Below are positions 1 through 10,200 of a stretch of 64,000 nucleotides of DNA, piece by piece (the stretch's first letter is position 1; the number at the start of each line of letters is the position of its first letter). The position numbers and the translations under genes are program-made. The notes under the pieces were generated by a model, which saw only the letters and a program-made list of their open reading frames with translations, made no database searches and was not told the DNA's origin. The stretch is from Micromonospora olivasterospora (lineage in GTDB: Bacteria; Actinomycetota; Actinomycetes; Mycobacteriales; Micromonosporaceae), in NCBI RefSeq assembly GCF_007830265.1, contig NZ_VLKE01000002.1:1-64000 (forward strand), given 5' to 3'.

Positions 1-234
1 GGCCCGTCACAGTTGGTCAAACAGGCACGGCGAATCAAGAGTGCGACCGAGATGCCAGTCAAAGGGCAATGAAATGGCCTTTTCGCTGTTCACTGAGGCG
101 CCTGACTGAGACGGGCTGGCGGATGTACTTCCACCAAGGCGCTTGGGCCGGCTGGCCTTGTGGAACCCGCCGGCAAAGCGGGCAAAAGCGGCGGTCGATG
201 ATGCGGGCCAGCTGCCCGAGGCGCCCGCCCGACT

Positions 235-352
235 GCGAAAAATCAACGACAACGCTGGTCAGAGCAGGTGCCGCAGGACAGCGGTGCTGCTCGTGCCGAG
301 AGCCGGTTGACCAGCGTTACCGTTGATTTCGGGCTGGAAGCTACGGCTAGGC
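235..352 (+). repeat. R1: palindromic repeat element, copy 1
   Basis: A copy of an element also present at 3073-3208 (inverted) and 57662-57797. Two near-perfect inverted arms (243-261 and 308-326, TGACCAGCGTT plus GTTGA blocks) flank about 46 bp of conserved centre, so a single strand can form a long hairpin. The outer flank carries the conserved block GTAGCTTCCAGC (read on the minus strand). Here the left end stops at GCGAAAAATC, whereas R2 and R3 extend about 17 bp further. All copies sit at or next to gene 3' ends. It could be a MITE-like element, a bidirectional terminator, or a recombination or replication site; the sequence alone does not decide. Confidence 0.8.
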
Positions 353-490
353 CTACTGGTGCTTGCTGACGTAGGCGAAGAAGAACAGCATCAGGATCAG
401 CCCGAACCAGAAGTTCCAGACCGAGTTCAGGCGGTAGTAGCCGCGTACCGGCTTCGCCCCGCTTGTGCGGACTGACGAACGGCATGACAC
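353..490 (-). CDS. Small single-pass membrane protein (about 45 aa)
   Basis: The minus strand encodes a short peptide ending in a clear hydrophobic helix (NFWFGLILMLFFFAYV) followed by SKHQ and a stop right at the edge of repeat R1. In this frame the only start is GTG at 490, with no well-spaced ribosome site. An ATG at 485 with a GGAGG site just upstream lies in another frame (MPFVSPHKRG), so a one-base indel near 450-460 may have split the original gene. No family is recognised. The aromatic GYYRLNSVWNFW stretch before the helix and its good codon use argue it is, or was, a real gene. Confidence 0.45.
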   Translation of the reverse strand: MSCRSSVRTSGAKPVRGYYRLNSVWNFWFGLILMLFFFAYVSKHQ

Positions 491-740
491 CTCCGTGATC
501 GAATCGCTACCGAACGGCATGCATGGATATCACGGAGCGCCGACAGTCCGGGGTGTTGCTATGGGTGAGCAGCGTCCAGGTGCTGACCGCACCCAGCAGG
601 ATCAGGGCCGGGAGTGGCGTCCCTGATAGTGGTGTAACGCGGTTGGCGTGATCGCCGGACAGCCTGTCCGGCATAGAGCGCGGCCATCGCGTGATCTTTC
701 GAGTGAACCTTCGACAGCACTCTCGAAAGGGACTACCGCG

Positions 741-1978
741 ATGACCGCACCTCACATCATCGACCCTGCCGGCCTGCTGGGCCAGGCACTGACCGACGCG
801 TCACCGGATCTGATGCGGCACCTGCTGTCCACGGTGATCAACTCTCTGCTGTCGGCGGAGGCCGACGCGGTCTGCGGCGCCGAGTACGGCATCGCCTCGC
901 CGGAACGGATCAACTCCCGCAACGGCTACCGGCACCGCGAGCTCGACACCCGCATCGGCACGATCGACGTGGCCATCCCGAAACTGCGGTCGGGCTCCTA
1001 CTTCCCGAGTGGCTGCTCGAACGGCGTAAGCGGGCCGAGGCCGCGCTGGTCAGTGTGGTCGCGACCTGCTACCTGCTCGGCGTCTCCACCCGACGCATGG
1101 ACAAACTCGTACAGTCGCTGGGCATCACCAGCCTGTCCAAGTCACAGGTCTCGCGGATGGCCGCCGACCTGGACGCCCAGGTCGCGGCGTTCCGCACCCG
1201 GCCGCTGAGCGAGTCGGGGCCGTTCACGTTCGTGGCCGCCGACGCGCTGACCATGAAGGTCCGCGAGCAGGGCCGGGTCGTCAACGCGGTCGTGCTGGTC
1301 GCGACCGGCGTCAACGCCGACGGCCACCGCGAGGTCCTCGGCGTCAAGGTCGCCACAAGCGAGACCAAGCAGGCATGGAACGCGTTCTTCGCCGACATGG
1401 TCGCCCGCCCTGACCGGCACCCTGCTGGTCACCAGCGACGCCCACGCCGGCCTGTCGACGCGATCGCCGCGAACCTGCCCGGCGCGTCCTGGCAGAGGTG
1501 CCGCACGCACTACGCCGCGAACCTGATGGCGGTGTGTCCGAAGTCCGCGTGGCCGGCGGTCAAGACCGTGCTGCACTCGGTCTACGACCAGGTCGACGCC
1601 GCTACGGTCCACGCCCAGTTCGACAAACTCCTCGACTCGGTCAGCAGGTCGCTGCCGGCCGTGGCCGCCCACCTCGACGACGCCCGCGCCGACCTGCTCG
1701 CCTTCACCGGCTTCCCGCAACAGATCTGGCGCCAGATCTGGTCGAACAACCCCAACGAACGACTCAACAAGGAGATCCGCCGCCGCACCGACGTCGTCGG
1801 GATCTTCCCCGACCGCGACGCCGTCATCCGCCTCGTCGGTGCCGTCCTTGCCGAACAACACGACGAATGGACCGAAGGCCGCCGCTACTTCGCCCTCGAC
1901 ATCCTCGCCAAGGCCCGCGAGACCGCCAGAACCACCACGACGAGTCCGGACCTGCCCCAACTGGAGACCGCAGCATGA
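741..1978 (+). pseudogene. IS256-family transposase, frameshifted
   Basis: ATG 741 follows a GAAAGGG ribosome site. The N-terminal part is typical (LLSAEADAVCGAEYG, NSRNGYRHRELDTRIGTI, IPKLRSGSYFP). At about 1004 one base is missing: the continuation EWLLERRKRAEAALVS lies in the next frame, which then runs to 1978. The first catalytic Asp (FVAADALTMKVREQG) and the Glu block (NPNERLNKEIRRRTD) are present. Between about 1400 and 1455 two compensating indels put the second catalytic block (LVTSDAHAGL) out of frame, so the protein as read loses the second DDE Asp. Three indels make this a pseudogene unless they are sequencing errors. Confidence 0.85.
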
Positions 1979-2175
1979 CCGACGTGACCGGCGACCACAC
2001 CATCCCCACCCCGGCCGAACGCAAGAAGCTCAACGCCGCCCTGGCCGCCACCGGCACCGAGACCGGCTTCTGGGACGGCCACGGCCGTCCCGCAGCCTGG
2101 CCCGACGACATCGACCGCTGGCAACCCGAAACCAACGAACCCGCCCCTGAGCAGCCCGGAACACAACCCTTCTAA
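1975..2175 (+). CDS. Small IS256-associated ORF (66 aa)
   Basis: The ATG overlaps the transposase stop (ATGA at 1975-1978), so it would be translated by coupling. The product (MTDVTGDHTIPTPAERKKL through FWDGHGRPAAWPDDIDRW) is hydrophilic with two Trp-rich turns and no recognised domain. It lies wholly inside the element, just before the right inverted repeat, so it is probably an IS passenger or accessory gene. Its function is unknown. Confidence 0.55.
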   Translation: MTDVTGDHTIPTPAERKKLNAALAATGTETGFWDGHGRPAAWPDDIDRWQPETNEPAPEQPGTQPF

Positions 2176-2996
2176 CCAGTACAACTCGAAAGATCAGCCG
2201 TTACACCACTTCCAGGGGCTTGACCGGGCCGGGACAACCAGGAGCAGCTCGGCGGGCGAGCCGGTGCGGAAGCGCAGCGGGGCCCACATGCCCAGCGGCG
2301 CCCACCGGCAGCCCCGGATCCGGATCGGCCACAGCAGCGGCACGCGGGTGAAGGTCAACGCGTCGCCGAGGGAATGGACGAGGCAGCCGAGTCCCAGGGC
2401 AGACCCACCCACCACCAGCCAGCGACCGGGCCGGGCAGTGCTGCGGCCATCACCCCGACGAACAGCCCGGCCGCCGCCGATCCGTACGCCCCTCGGGTGC
2501 GCTTGCGCAGCGCCCCGCGCGTGGCCAGGGCCGTGGCCAGCCCGGCGACCACCGCCGCGGCGACGTCCCCGCCGACCCAACACAGCAGCGACACCAGCAG
2601 GCCGGTGACCACCGCGAACAGCAGGGTATGCGTGAGCGCCCGATGCCCGCCCCGGCCCGTGCAACAGCGGCAGGAGGCCCCGCGCAGCGCTGCGGCGCCC
2701 GCGGCCGTGCCTTGGGCGATCAGCCGGGTCACCGGACCCAGCGACCGGGCGATGACCGACCCGGGATGGTCGACGTCGGGCAGCAGCGCCCCGCCAGCGG
2801 TGACGGCCGCGCCGACCACCACGGTGCCCACCGCAGGCCGTGCCCCCAGCCCGGCCGCCAGCGCGCAGCCGCCCAGCCAGGCCACCGCCCCGGACAGCGC
2901 GTGAGAACGCCCCATCACCGCCGCGCCACCGCCCCTCCACCCTCGACACAAAACGTGAAGGAATCATCGCAGAGGGTGTCAACGCTTGGCGATGAG

Positions 2997-3072
2997 TCAG
3001 AAGGCGATGACCAGGCCGCCGCCGGCGAGCCCAGCGTGCAGGCCGAGCTGCCCGGTCAGCACGTCGCAGCCC
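2997..3072 (-). pseudogene. C-terminal fragment of a hydrophobic protein next to R2
   Basis: Reading out of repeat R2 on the minus strand gives about 24 codons (CDVLTGQLGLHAGLAGGGLV then IAF and stop at 2997). The pattern looks like the last membrane helix of a small protein. No start is visible before it runs into R2, which suggests that R2 inserted into or replaced the upstream part. The call rests on hydrophobicity and codon use only. Confidence 0.25.
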
Positions 3073-3208
3073 GGCCTAGCCGTAGCTTCCAGCCCGAAAA
3101 CAACGGTAACGCTGGTCAACCGGCTCTCGGCGCGAGCAGCACCGCTGTCCTGTGGCACCTGCTCTGACCAGCGTTGTCGTTGATTTTTCGCTGTTTACTA
3201 CCGGGAGG
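3073..3208 (-). repeat. R2: palindromic repeat element, copy 2 (inverted)
   Basis: Inverted relative to R1 and R3 and nearly identical over about 120 bp: the same two arms with TGACCAGCGTT, the same centre and the same outer block GTAGCTTCCAGCCCGAAA. It extends through TGTTTACTACCGGGAGGCC like R3. The last codons and the stop of the small gene ending at 3198 come from the edge of this repeat. Confidence 0.8.
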
Positions 3209-3392
3209 CCTTGTAGCAGTTGGTGTGCTGGTGCCAGTCGACCGTCGGGAGGGTGCGAGTGGCGCCGGCAGGCACCAGGGCGCCGCACCATGTCTTGATC
3301 CCGTCCTGGCTGACGTGGACCTTGCCGGCCTTCCAGCGCACGACGAGCATCGGTGCGCGGCCGGGCGCGGTGGAGCGTTCCGCCTGCTGCAT
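3198..3392 (-). CDS. Small hypothetical protein (64 aa)
   Basis: ATG 3392 opens a short frame (MQQAERSTAPGRAP...) ending TNCYKASR, where KASR and the stop derive from repeat R2. The core VVRWKAGKVHVSQDGIKTWC followed by a second Cys further on could bind a metal. An internal ATG at 3350 is an alternative start that keeps this core. No family is recognised. It lies 33 bp after the antitoxin gene on the same strand and could be co-transcribed with the toxin-antitoxin pair. Confidence 0.45.
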   Translation of the reverse strand: MQQAERSTAPGRAPMLVVRWKAGKVHVSQDGIKTWCGALVPAGATRTLPTVDWHQHTNCYKASR

Positions 3393-3425
3393 GGTCAGAC
3401 CGTACGGTCAGCGTCCGACATCGTG

Positions 3426-3740
3426 CTACGCGGCGGCGGGACGCTCTCGCCGGGCAACCTGGGCCAGTGCGCGGACGACGTCGGCGGGCCGCACGGTGAT
3501 CGGCTCGTCGCCGGCGGCGTCGAGCGTGGCGTAGTGCGCCTCCACGATCTCCCGCAGGATCGCCCCCGGCTTCACGCCCCGCGCCTCGGCGTCCTCCATC
3601 ACCCGGCGGGCGATGTCGCTCGGGTACCGGGCGGACATGCTCACCTTCGTCGTCGGCGGGGTGTCGTCGACCACCGCGTCGGACCAGTCGCGGCTTTCCA
3701 GCGACTCCTGCGCCGCCCTGATGTCCTCTGCCCGGCTCAT
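3426..3740 (-). CDS. BrnA-like ribbon-helix-helix antitoxin
   Basis: The 104-aa product starts at ATG 3740, overlapping the toxin stop by ATGA, so the two are translationally coupled. The middle part (VSMSARYPSDIARRVMEDA, then GVKPGAILREIVEAHY) matches a ribbon-helix-helix fold: a short beta strand, then two helices. The toxin-first order, with the DNA-binding antitoxin second, is the usual layout of BrnT/BrnA-type modules. It would neutralise the upstream toxin and repress the shared promoter at 4028-4044. Two diverged but clearly similar antitoxin genes lie at 32476-32784 and 37183-37491. The exact family name is by analogy. Confidence 0.65.
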   Translation of the reverse strand: MSRAEDIRAAQESLESRDWSDAVVDDTPPTTKVSMSARYPSDIARRVMEDAEARGVKPGAILREIVEAHYATLDAAGDEPITVRPADVVRALAQVARRERPAAA

Positions 3741-4021
3741 CGCCCGCCCCTCTCCATCAACTTGCGCAGTGGCTGCGCCTCGTCCTTGTCGAGCCACCGA
3801 GCCCCGACCACCACGTACTCGTCGTCGGTCTCCTCGATGAGCGCCACCGCCAGCAGCCGCCCGTCCGGCACCGCACCTACGACGTGCATCACCGCGCCGA
3901 TGTGGCGCACGATCCGCGGCCGGGATGCGGTGAGCACGTGCAGAGCCGCCTGCCAGCCGACGCCGGCGCGGTCAAGCGCCTCGTAACTGGTGTACGAGAA
4001 CCGGTACGGATCCACCGACAT
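3737..4021 (-). CDS. BrnT-like toxin (94 aa)
   Basis: ATG 4021 gives a 94-aa product with a compact alpha/beta pattern: a helical start (SYTSYEALDRAGVGWQAALH), two beta strands (GAVMHVVGAVPDGRLLAVAL), a third strand DDEYVVVGARWL and a final helix (DKDEAQPLRKLMERGG). The C-terminal V-G-A-R followed by a helix resembles IIGAREMNAAELKRF in the truncated toxins of the other two loci, so all three belong to one family. BrnT-type toxins are ribosome-independent RNases, and that activity is inferred here. This is the only complete toxin of the family in the window. A TATACT box 7 nt upstream suggests a leaderless transcript. Confidence 0.6.
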   Translation of the reverse strand: MSVDPYRFSYTSYEALDRAGVGWQAALHVLTASRPRIVRHIGAVMHVVGAVPDGRLLAVALIEETDDEYVVVGARWLDKDEAQPLRKLMERGGR

Positions 4022-4027
4022 GGGAGA

Positions 4028-4044
4028 AGTATACAAACGCATAC
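4028..4044 (-). promoter_or_regulatory. Leaderless-type promoter with overlapping operator for the TA pair
   Basis: On the minus strand TATACT (4028-4033) ends 6 nt before the ATG, fitting a -10 box with transcription starting at the start codon. It overlaps an inverted repeat GTATGC-GTTT-GTATAC (4029-4044), a plausible site for the ribbon-helix-helix antitoxin. No strong -35 is visible. Confidence 0.5.
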
Positions 4045-4220
4045 GCCGCGCGAGGCGGGTTCCTGCCAGGCAGTTCAGGGTGGTTGGGCAGCAACCACCG
4101 ATCGATGAGCCGGCAGGCAGCTCTCGTGCCAGGCACGCACGTCGGGACGTCACCGCGACCGGACGTGGACGGCGACAACGGCATTCAGGAGCGCCAGGAC
4201 CCCGGTTGCGTAGGTGCCGG

Positions 4221-7200
4221 TCACCGCTCGGGTAAGTGGGCGTGGTCGTGGTTGGCGGCCCGGTGGGTGGTGGTCGGAGCGGGCGAGACGGGCGCCGCCG
4301 CACCGGAGCCGGTCGCGGGCATGAACGCCGTGGCGGCGACCGCAGCCGCGTTGACGGGGCGTGCGTCGGCGGAGCACGGAGGTTCGGCCCGCCGGGGGGT
4401 GAGCTTGCTCCAGACCAGCTTGGTCAAGCCTTGGCGGAACGCCTGGTCGCCGTGAAGGTCGGCCAGGCGAGCTACGTCGCCGGCGTCGTCAAGCTGCCCG
4501 ATGGCGCTGGTCATCGCGGAGGCGAACGTCGCGGTGAAGGCCGTTTCGTCACCAGCGCGCGCGGCGGCCTGAACGGCGTCGACGCGCAGTGCCTGTCGAG
4601 TGCAGGCGTCAAGCAGCGACCGATCCGCCGGCGTGGTGACCGCGATGATGGCAGCCGGTTCCAGCGGGCTGATCTGGCCTGAATTGGGTTCCGGTCGAGC
4701 TGCGCCGGGGTTGGCTGGGGCCGTGCCGGCTACCGGCGCCGGCGTCGCTCGGACCAGGTCGTGGACAGCCTGGCGGGCGGCGTTGAACATGCTCGCTCGC
4801 CAGTCAACGTCGTCGCATTTGAGGAAGATCGCTACGGAGAGGTTGGGCTCGTTCGGGTCGCCGAGCATGGCGGTGAGCGCCTTGTCGAAGGTGACGGCGA
4901 ACGCGGCGACGTCCTCCTGGGCGCGGGCGGCAGCTTGCAGCGTGCCGGCGTTGGCGACGCGGTCGATGCGGGCCGTCAGCCAGGTGCGTTCGTCGTCGGT
5001 GAGGCTCTCGCGTATCTGGGCGGGCATCCAGTCGTCGTCGAGGCTGACCGGTACGGCTGGTTCGGCGGGGGTGTTGACCGGCACGGAGTCGAGGTCGGCG
5101 ATCGCGTCGACGGCGGCGGAGACGGCGCGCATCCGGCGGCGGGTCTCGATGAGTTCGTCGTGGCGGGCGAAGGGCTGGCCGAGTTGGGTGTGGGCTCGCT
5201 CGATCTCCTCCCGCTGGTTGGCGATGTTGGCGACGATTTGGCCGCGTCGGGACTCCAGGGAGGCGAGGTGGTGCTCCAGGCGGCGGACGAGGCCGGTGGC
5301 ATCACCGGTGGTGGCTTCGGTCAGCGACATCTTGGTGCTCATGCCGGAGTCGTTGTTGACCATGAGGGAGACCAGGGCACCGTCGCGGCCGTTCCAGATG
5401 GTGGCCGTGACATCGAAGCCTCCCAGCGCGGCCAGAGGGACCCGGTCGCGTTGCTCGGTGGGGCCGAGGCCGGCTGACGCGGCGGTGATGGCATGCTGGA
5501 GTGCACGGCCGGCGTCGGGCCGCTTGTCGAGCTGGTGGCCCGCGACGGTCATCCGGAACTTCTCGCCGCGGATGTCCTGGCGTTGGGCGATCGTCTGGTC
5601 CAGAGCCTCGATGCGGCGCTCGTCGACGGCGATCCACTGATGCAGCTCCCGGATCTGCTTCTCCAGGGCGGCGTGGGTGTTGTGGTGGGATCGGTTGGCT
5701 CGTTCCAGCCGGGCCAGTTCCATGCCCAGCTCTTCCTTCTCGATGAGCAGCGGGTTGCCGGTGGCGATCGCCTTGATCTGATGGGCTTGAAGGGTCTCGT
5801 CGGAGACGTCTTCGATCTCTCGTGCCACGGTGCCGCGCATCATCTGGTCGATGAAGCCGCCCTTGCGCGCGACGGTCTGCCAGGAGAAGGCGTCGAAGGA
5901 GCCGGTGACGACGTACCGGTAGATGCTGACCTCGGCGTTCTGATTGCCCTGGCGCATGATCCGGCCGTCTCGCTGGGTGATGTCGGCCGGCCGCCAGGGG
6001 CAGTCGAGGTGGTGCAGGGCAACGGCCCGGTTCTGGATGTTGGTGCCGGTGCCCATCCGGCCGGTCGAGCCGATGAGCACGGACACGTCGCCGTTGCGGC
6101 AGGCGGCGAACAGGTTGGCCTTCTCCTTGTCGCTGTTCGCCTCGTGGATGAATTTGACGGCCTCGCGGGGCATCCCCAGATCAACGAGCCGGTCGCGCAG
6201 AGCCTCGTACGCCGTCCACCGCTCCGGGTCCTTCGGCTTGGGGGTGCCCAGGTCGCAGAACACGATCTGCAGCGCGCCCGGCGTCTCGTGCTCGACCGGG
6301 TTCTCGGCGTCCGGGTCGACCAGGTAGCGGGTGTCGCGGTGCGCCTGCCAGATCTCGGCGATGTTGCGGGCCGCGACGTCGATCTTCCCCGGGGTGTTCT
6401 GGCTCAGGCCGAGCAGCCGCAGGTCCAGCGACGCGGCTCGCGCCTCCCCGGAGATCTTGAGGATGTTGTCGATCTCCCGTTCGCGCGGGTGGTTGCGGCA
6501 CCACTCGACCCGGTCGTCGAGCGTGGCGATGAAGTCGACCAGCTCGGGCGCTGGGTCGATGGTGACGACGTGCGGGGCCCGGTACCCGTCGGAGTTGACG
6601 GTCAGCAGCGGGGTGGGCAGGTTCAGGTCCTCCGGGGTGCGGATGTCGCCGAAGGTGCGCAGCATCAGCGACAGCTCCGCCGCGTTGGTGTACTTCGCCA
6701 GCCGAGACTTGGTCTGGAAGCCGCTGCCGGTGGGCGAGATCTCCACCGACGTGACGACCTTGCCGAACACCGACGCCCACGTGTCGAAGTCCATGGTGCC
6801 GGTGGCTTCGAGCAGGTCCGGCCGCAGGTGCCGGGTGACGACGTACAGCTCGCGCACGCTGTTGGCGATCGGGGTGGCGGTCGCTCCGCACACCACCCGC
6901 TGGCCGTAGCGGCGGCGTAGGAAGTCGAGCTTGGCCCGGAAGTCGATCGCCCGGTCCGAGCCGTCGTTGCTGGCGTCGACGATGCTGGAGGTGATCGTGT
7001 CGTTCTTCAGGTCGTGCCACTCGTCGCGGAAGACGAAGTCGATGCCGGTCTGGTCGAACGTCACACCGGGGTCGGTCGGCTTGTCGAACTTCTCCTTGAT
7101 CTTCTCCTCTTTGCGGACCAGGGAGCCTTGGAGTCGTTTGACGGCGGCGTTACGCCCGGTGTCCTCGCCGTTGTCGACGGCCTGCGCGTGTGCTCGCTCG

Positions 7201-10200
7201 ATCTTGTCCCGGAGGTCCTTCAGCTCCCCGTCGAGGAAGCGGCGCTGCTCATCGTCGGAGAGCCGCAGCGTCTCGAAGAAGCTGGCGGCCATGATGACGG
7301 TGTCCCAGTTGCCGGTGGCGCAGCGGGCCACGAACCGATGCCGGCGGGCGGCGCTGGTGTCGTCCTGCCCGGCGGCCAGGACCCGGGCCTGCGGGTAGAT
7401 CTGGAGGAACTCCCGGCAGAACTGCTCGAGTAGGTGCGTCGGTACGACGATCGCGGGCTTGTTGACCAGCCCGAGCCGCTTAAGCTCCATCGCGCCGATC
7501 GCCATCACGGCCGTCTTGCCCGCGCCCACGCAGTGGAAGAGGCCGACGCCGGGCTCGTTGACGATCCGGGTGACCGCCTCGATCTGGTGCGGGCGGGGCC
7601 TGAACTCCACCGAGATGCCGGGCAGGCTGCGCCGCGCCCCGACGTACGAGCGGGGCACGTGGGCGTTGAACATCCGGTTGTAGGTGGCCGCGATGCGGGC
7701 GGCCCGCTCCGGCTCCTCCCACACCCAGGACTCGAACCGTTCCTCCAGTTCGACGGCCTTGGCCTGCGCGGTGGCGGTCGCCTCCACGTCGAGTGCCCGC
7801 TTGCCCTTTTCGATCTCGTAGAACACCCGGATCGGGGTCTTGGTGAGCAGCCGTTGCGCCAGTTCGGGGGCCGACATGCCGGCGGTGCCCCAGGTCGACC
7901 GAGCGAGGACTCCGACCCGGCTCCCCTTGACCTGCCAGTCAGATCCACCGGGGTGCGTCACCCGCAACCGCGGATCGCGCAGGATCTCCTGGAGGAACGC
8001 CTGCACCTCCTGGTAGTCGATGTACGGGGCGCCGAAGGAGACCATGATCTCGCCGGGGCCGACATCGCGCGGCAGGACCCTTTGCAGAGCGCGGACGTTG
8101 ACCTCGAATCGCGGGTCGTCCTCGACGGCGACGAGCGCCTGGTCGAGCTTGGCGCGGACGTTGTCGGACAGGTAGGCGGCGGCTTCGACCAAGCGGCCGG
8201 TGCCGGGGTCGTCGTAGACCAGCTCGCCGAGGGCTTCGCGGGCCTCGGACTCGTCGACGCCGAGGAGCCGGGCGATCTCCGGCAGGAGCACGGCGCCGTG
8301 GTCGTCCAGGCAGATGGCCAGCGCGTCCTCGGGGCTGTCGGCACCCAGCCGGGGTGCCCGGGGCAGGATGACGCGCTTGCTGAAGATGTCCGCCTTGGTG
8401 GCGGTGCGGGTGTCGTCGTTGAAGTTCTCCAGCGCGAACACCGTGGCGGCGTGCGGGTCGATTCCCCGGAATCCGGCGAGCTGGGGGTAGTTGCGGTAGA
8501 GCTTCGGCTGGCCGGTCTCCTCGTCGAGGATCGTTTCCAGCTCACCGGTGGCCTTGTTGCGCTGCCGACGGGTGTAGGTGTCGTACCGGTTGAGGTAGCC
8601 GTACTGCTCGACGTAGGCGTCGTAGACGGTGTTGAGCCGGATCCGCAGGAACGCTGCGGATCCGGCCGGCGGGCCGCCGGGGTGCTCATCGCCATCATCC
8701 AGCGATGAGGACTCCGCTTGCAGCAGCGCGGTCACGGTGTCGCGCAACAGCAGGAGGGCGCGCAGTTCGTCGGCTTGGGTGGCGGGCACCTTGTGCTCGA
8801 CGACCTGACCGGCGACGACGGTGGTGAAGGTGCCGTCGTCGAGGGCTTCGATATGCCCTTCCTCGCGGCCGACTGCGGCCAGGACGGCGACCGGCGCGGC
8901 AGGACCGGCCTCGGCGCGCGGGGTCAGGGTCAAGCCGGCGAGCCGGGCCTCGTCGACCACGTCGCCCAGGACGCGGGTGAGGTCCGCGGCGGTGTCCCCG
9001 GTACCGGTGACGAGCAGGTCCTGCGCGTTGTAGGCGCCCCGGCCGACGGACAACTCACCGAGGATCCGGTCAGGGCGGGAGGCGAAGAACTCGTTGACGT
9101 GGACGGTCTCCCCGCCGGGCACGTCGATCTCGCGGGTCTGCTCCCAGGCCATCCCGGCCTGCTCCCGGCCGGGCTCCCGCCGGCGCAGGATCAGCAGGTC
9201 GGTGACGACCTTGGTGCCGGCGGCGTGCTCGTGCGCGCTGGTTGGCAGCCGCACGGCGGCCACCAGGTCCGCCAGCGCCGCCATCTCCCGCCGGGCGGCC
9301 GGGTTGGCCGCGTCCATGGTGTAGCGGGATGTCAGCGCCACGACCAGGCCGCCGGGGCGGGTCAGGTGCAAGCTCTTGATCAGGAAGTGGTTGTGGATCG
9401 AGTGCTTGCCCGGGTTATGCCTCCGGTCGGCCAGCGCGAAGTTCCCGAACGGCACGTTGCCGATCGTCAGGTCGAACGCGCCTGCTGGTGAACGGGTGTC
9501 CGCGAACGACTCCGTGCGGATGGTGGCGTGCGGGTAGAGCGCGGCGGCGATCCCGGCCGTGACTGGTTCCACCTCCACCCCGACCATGCGGGCAGAGTCC
9601 GGCGCCAGGCCGATGAAGGTGCCCGGCCCGCAGCCGGGTTCCAACACGCTTCCGCCCTCGAACCCAAGGCCGGTGACCGCGTCCCAGATGGCTCGAACGT
9701 ACGCCGCGTCGGTGTAGTGCGCGTTCAGGGTGTTGCGTTCGGCCGCCGCGTAGCCCCGCTCGCCGAGCAACTGCCGGAGTTCCTCGCGGGCCGCGGCGAA
9801 CCGCGCGTGGTCGCGGTGCTCGGTGCGGCCCTCGAAGACGCCGGGCACTGCACCCCAACCCGACCAGCGGGCCAGTACCGCCTGTTCCTCGGCGGTGGCC
9901 GGCCGGTCCTCGGCTTCAAGCGTCCGCAGGGTGCGCAGCGCCGCCAGGTTCGCGTTGAGTCGGGCCACCTCACCCCGAGGGGCCAGGTCCTCCTGCCCCC
10001 TCGGGGTGAACGACACCGGCCGGTCCGGATCGGGCGCCGTCGCCGGCGCTTGCACCTCGGAAGGCGTCGCTGGTTCGGCCGCCTCGACCGGCGCGGTCGG
10101 TTCGGTGGGCGGTGCGGTGTCTAGCTGCGGGTCGGCGGCTCGCTGTCGTCGTTCATCGCGGCTTCCTGTTCCGCGATCTCCTGCCAGCGCGGATCGGTCG

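Larger units (their letters stand above)
614..2225 (+). mobile_element. IS256-family (Mutator-type) insertion sequence with 9-bp target duplication
   Basis: The ends are imperfect inverted repeats sharing AGTGGTGTAACG (628-639 and the complement at 2200-2211). The direct repeat GGGCCGGGA at 605-613 and 2226-2234 fits the 8-9 bp target duplications known for IS256. The boundary is supported independently, because excision with one duplication copy restores the reading frame of the interrupted hydrolase gene. The element carries a frameshifted transposase and a small downstream ORF. The intact duplication suggests a fairly recent insertion, although the transposase is already broken (or the assembly has indels here). 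Confidence 0.85.
507..2915 (-). pseudogene. YdjM-like membrane-bound metal-dependent hydrolase, interrupted by an IS
   Basis: The N-terminal part starts at ATG 2915 (MGRSHALSGAVAWLGG) and shows the family metal-binding signatures LLPDVDHPGS and HRALTHT plus several hydrophobic helices. Near 2395 the frame must shift to continue as GLGCLVHSLGDALTFT and LLWPIR, which match the family C-terminal half. At 2226-2234 it is cut by the IS at 614-2225. Removing the IS and one copy of its 9-bp target duplication joins GAELLLVVP to ALILLGAVSTWTLL in frame, and the gene then ends at 507. The family is known as YdjM/DUF457-type inner-membrane hydrolases of poorly defined function. With both a frameshift and an insertion it is presumed inactive. 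Confidence 0.8.

Noticed and set aside
42..234. Coding fragment before R1 (reads ALWNPPAKRAKAAVDDAGQL on the plus strand)
   Set aside because: It has an in-frame stop, no start and only moderate codon bias. It may be a gene relic, but it cannot be supported.
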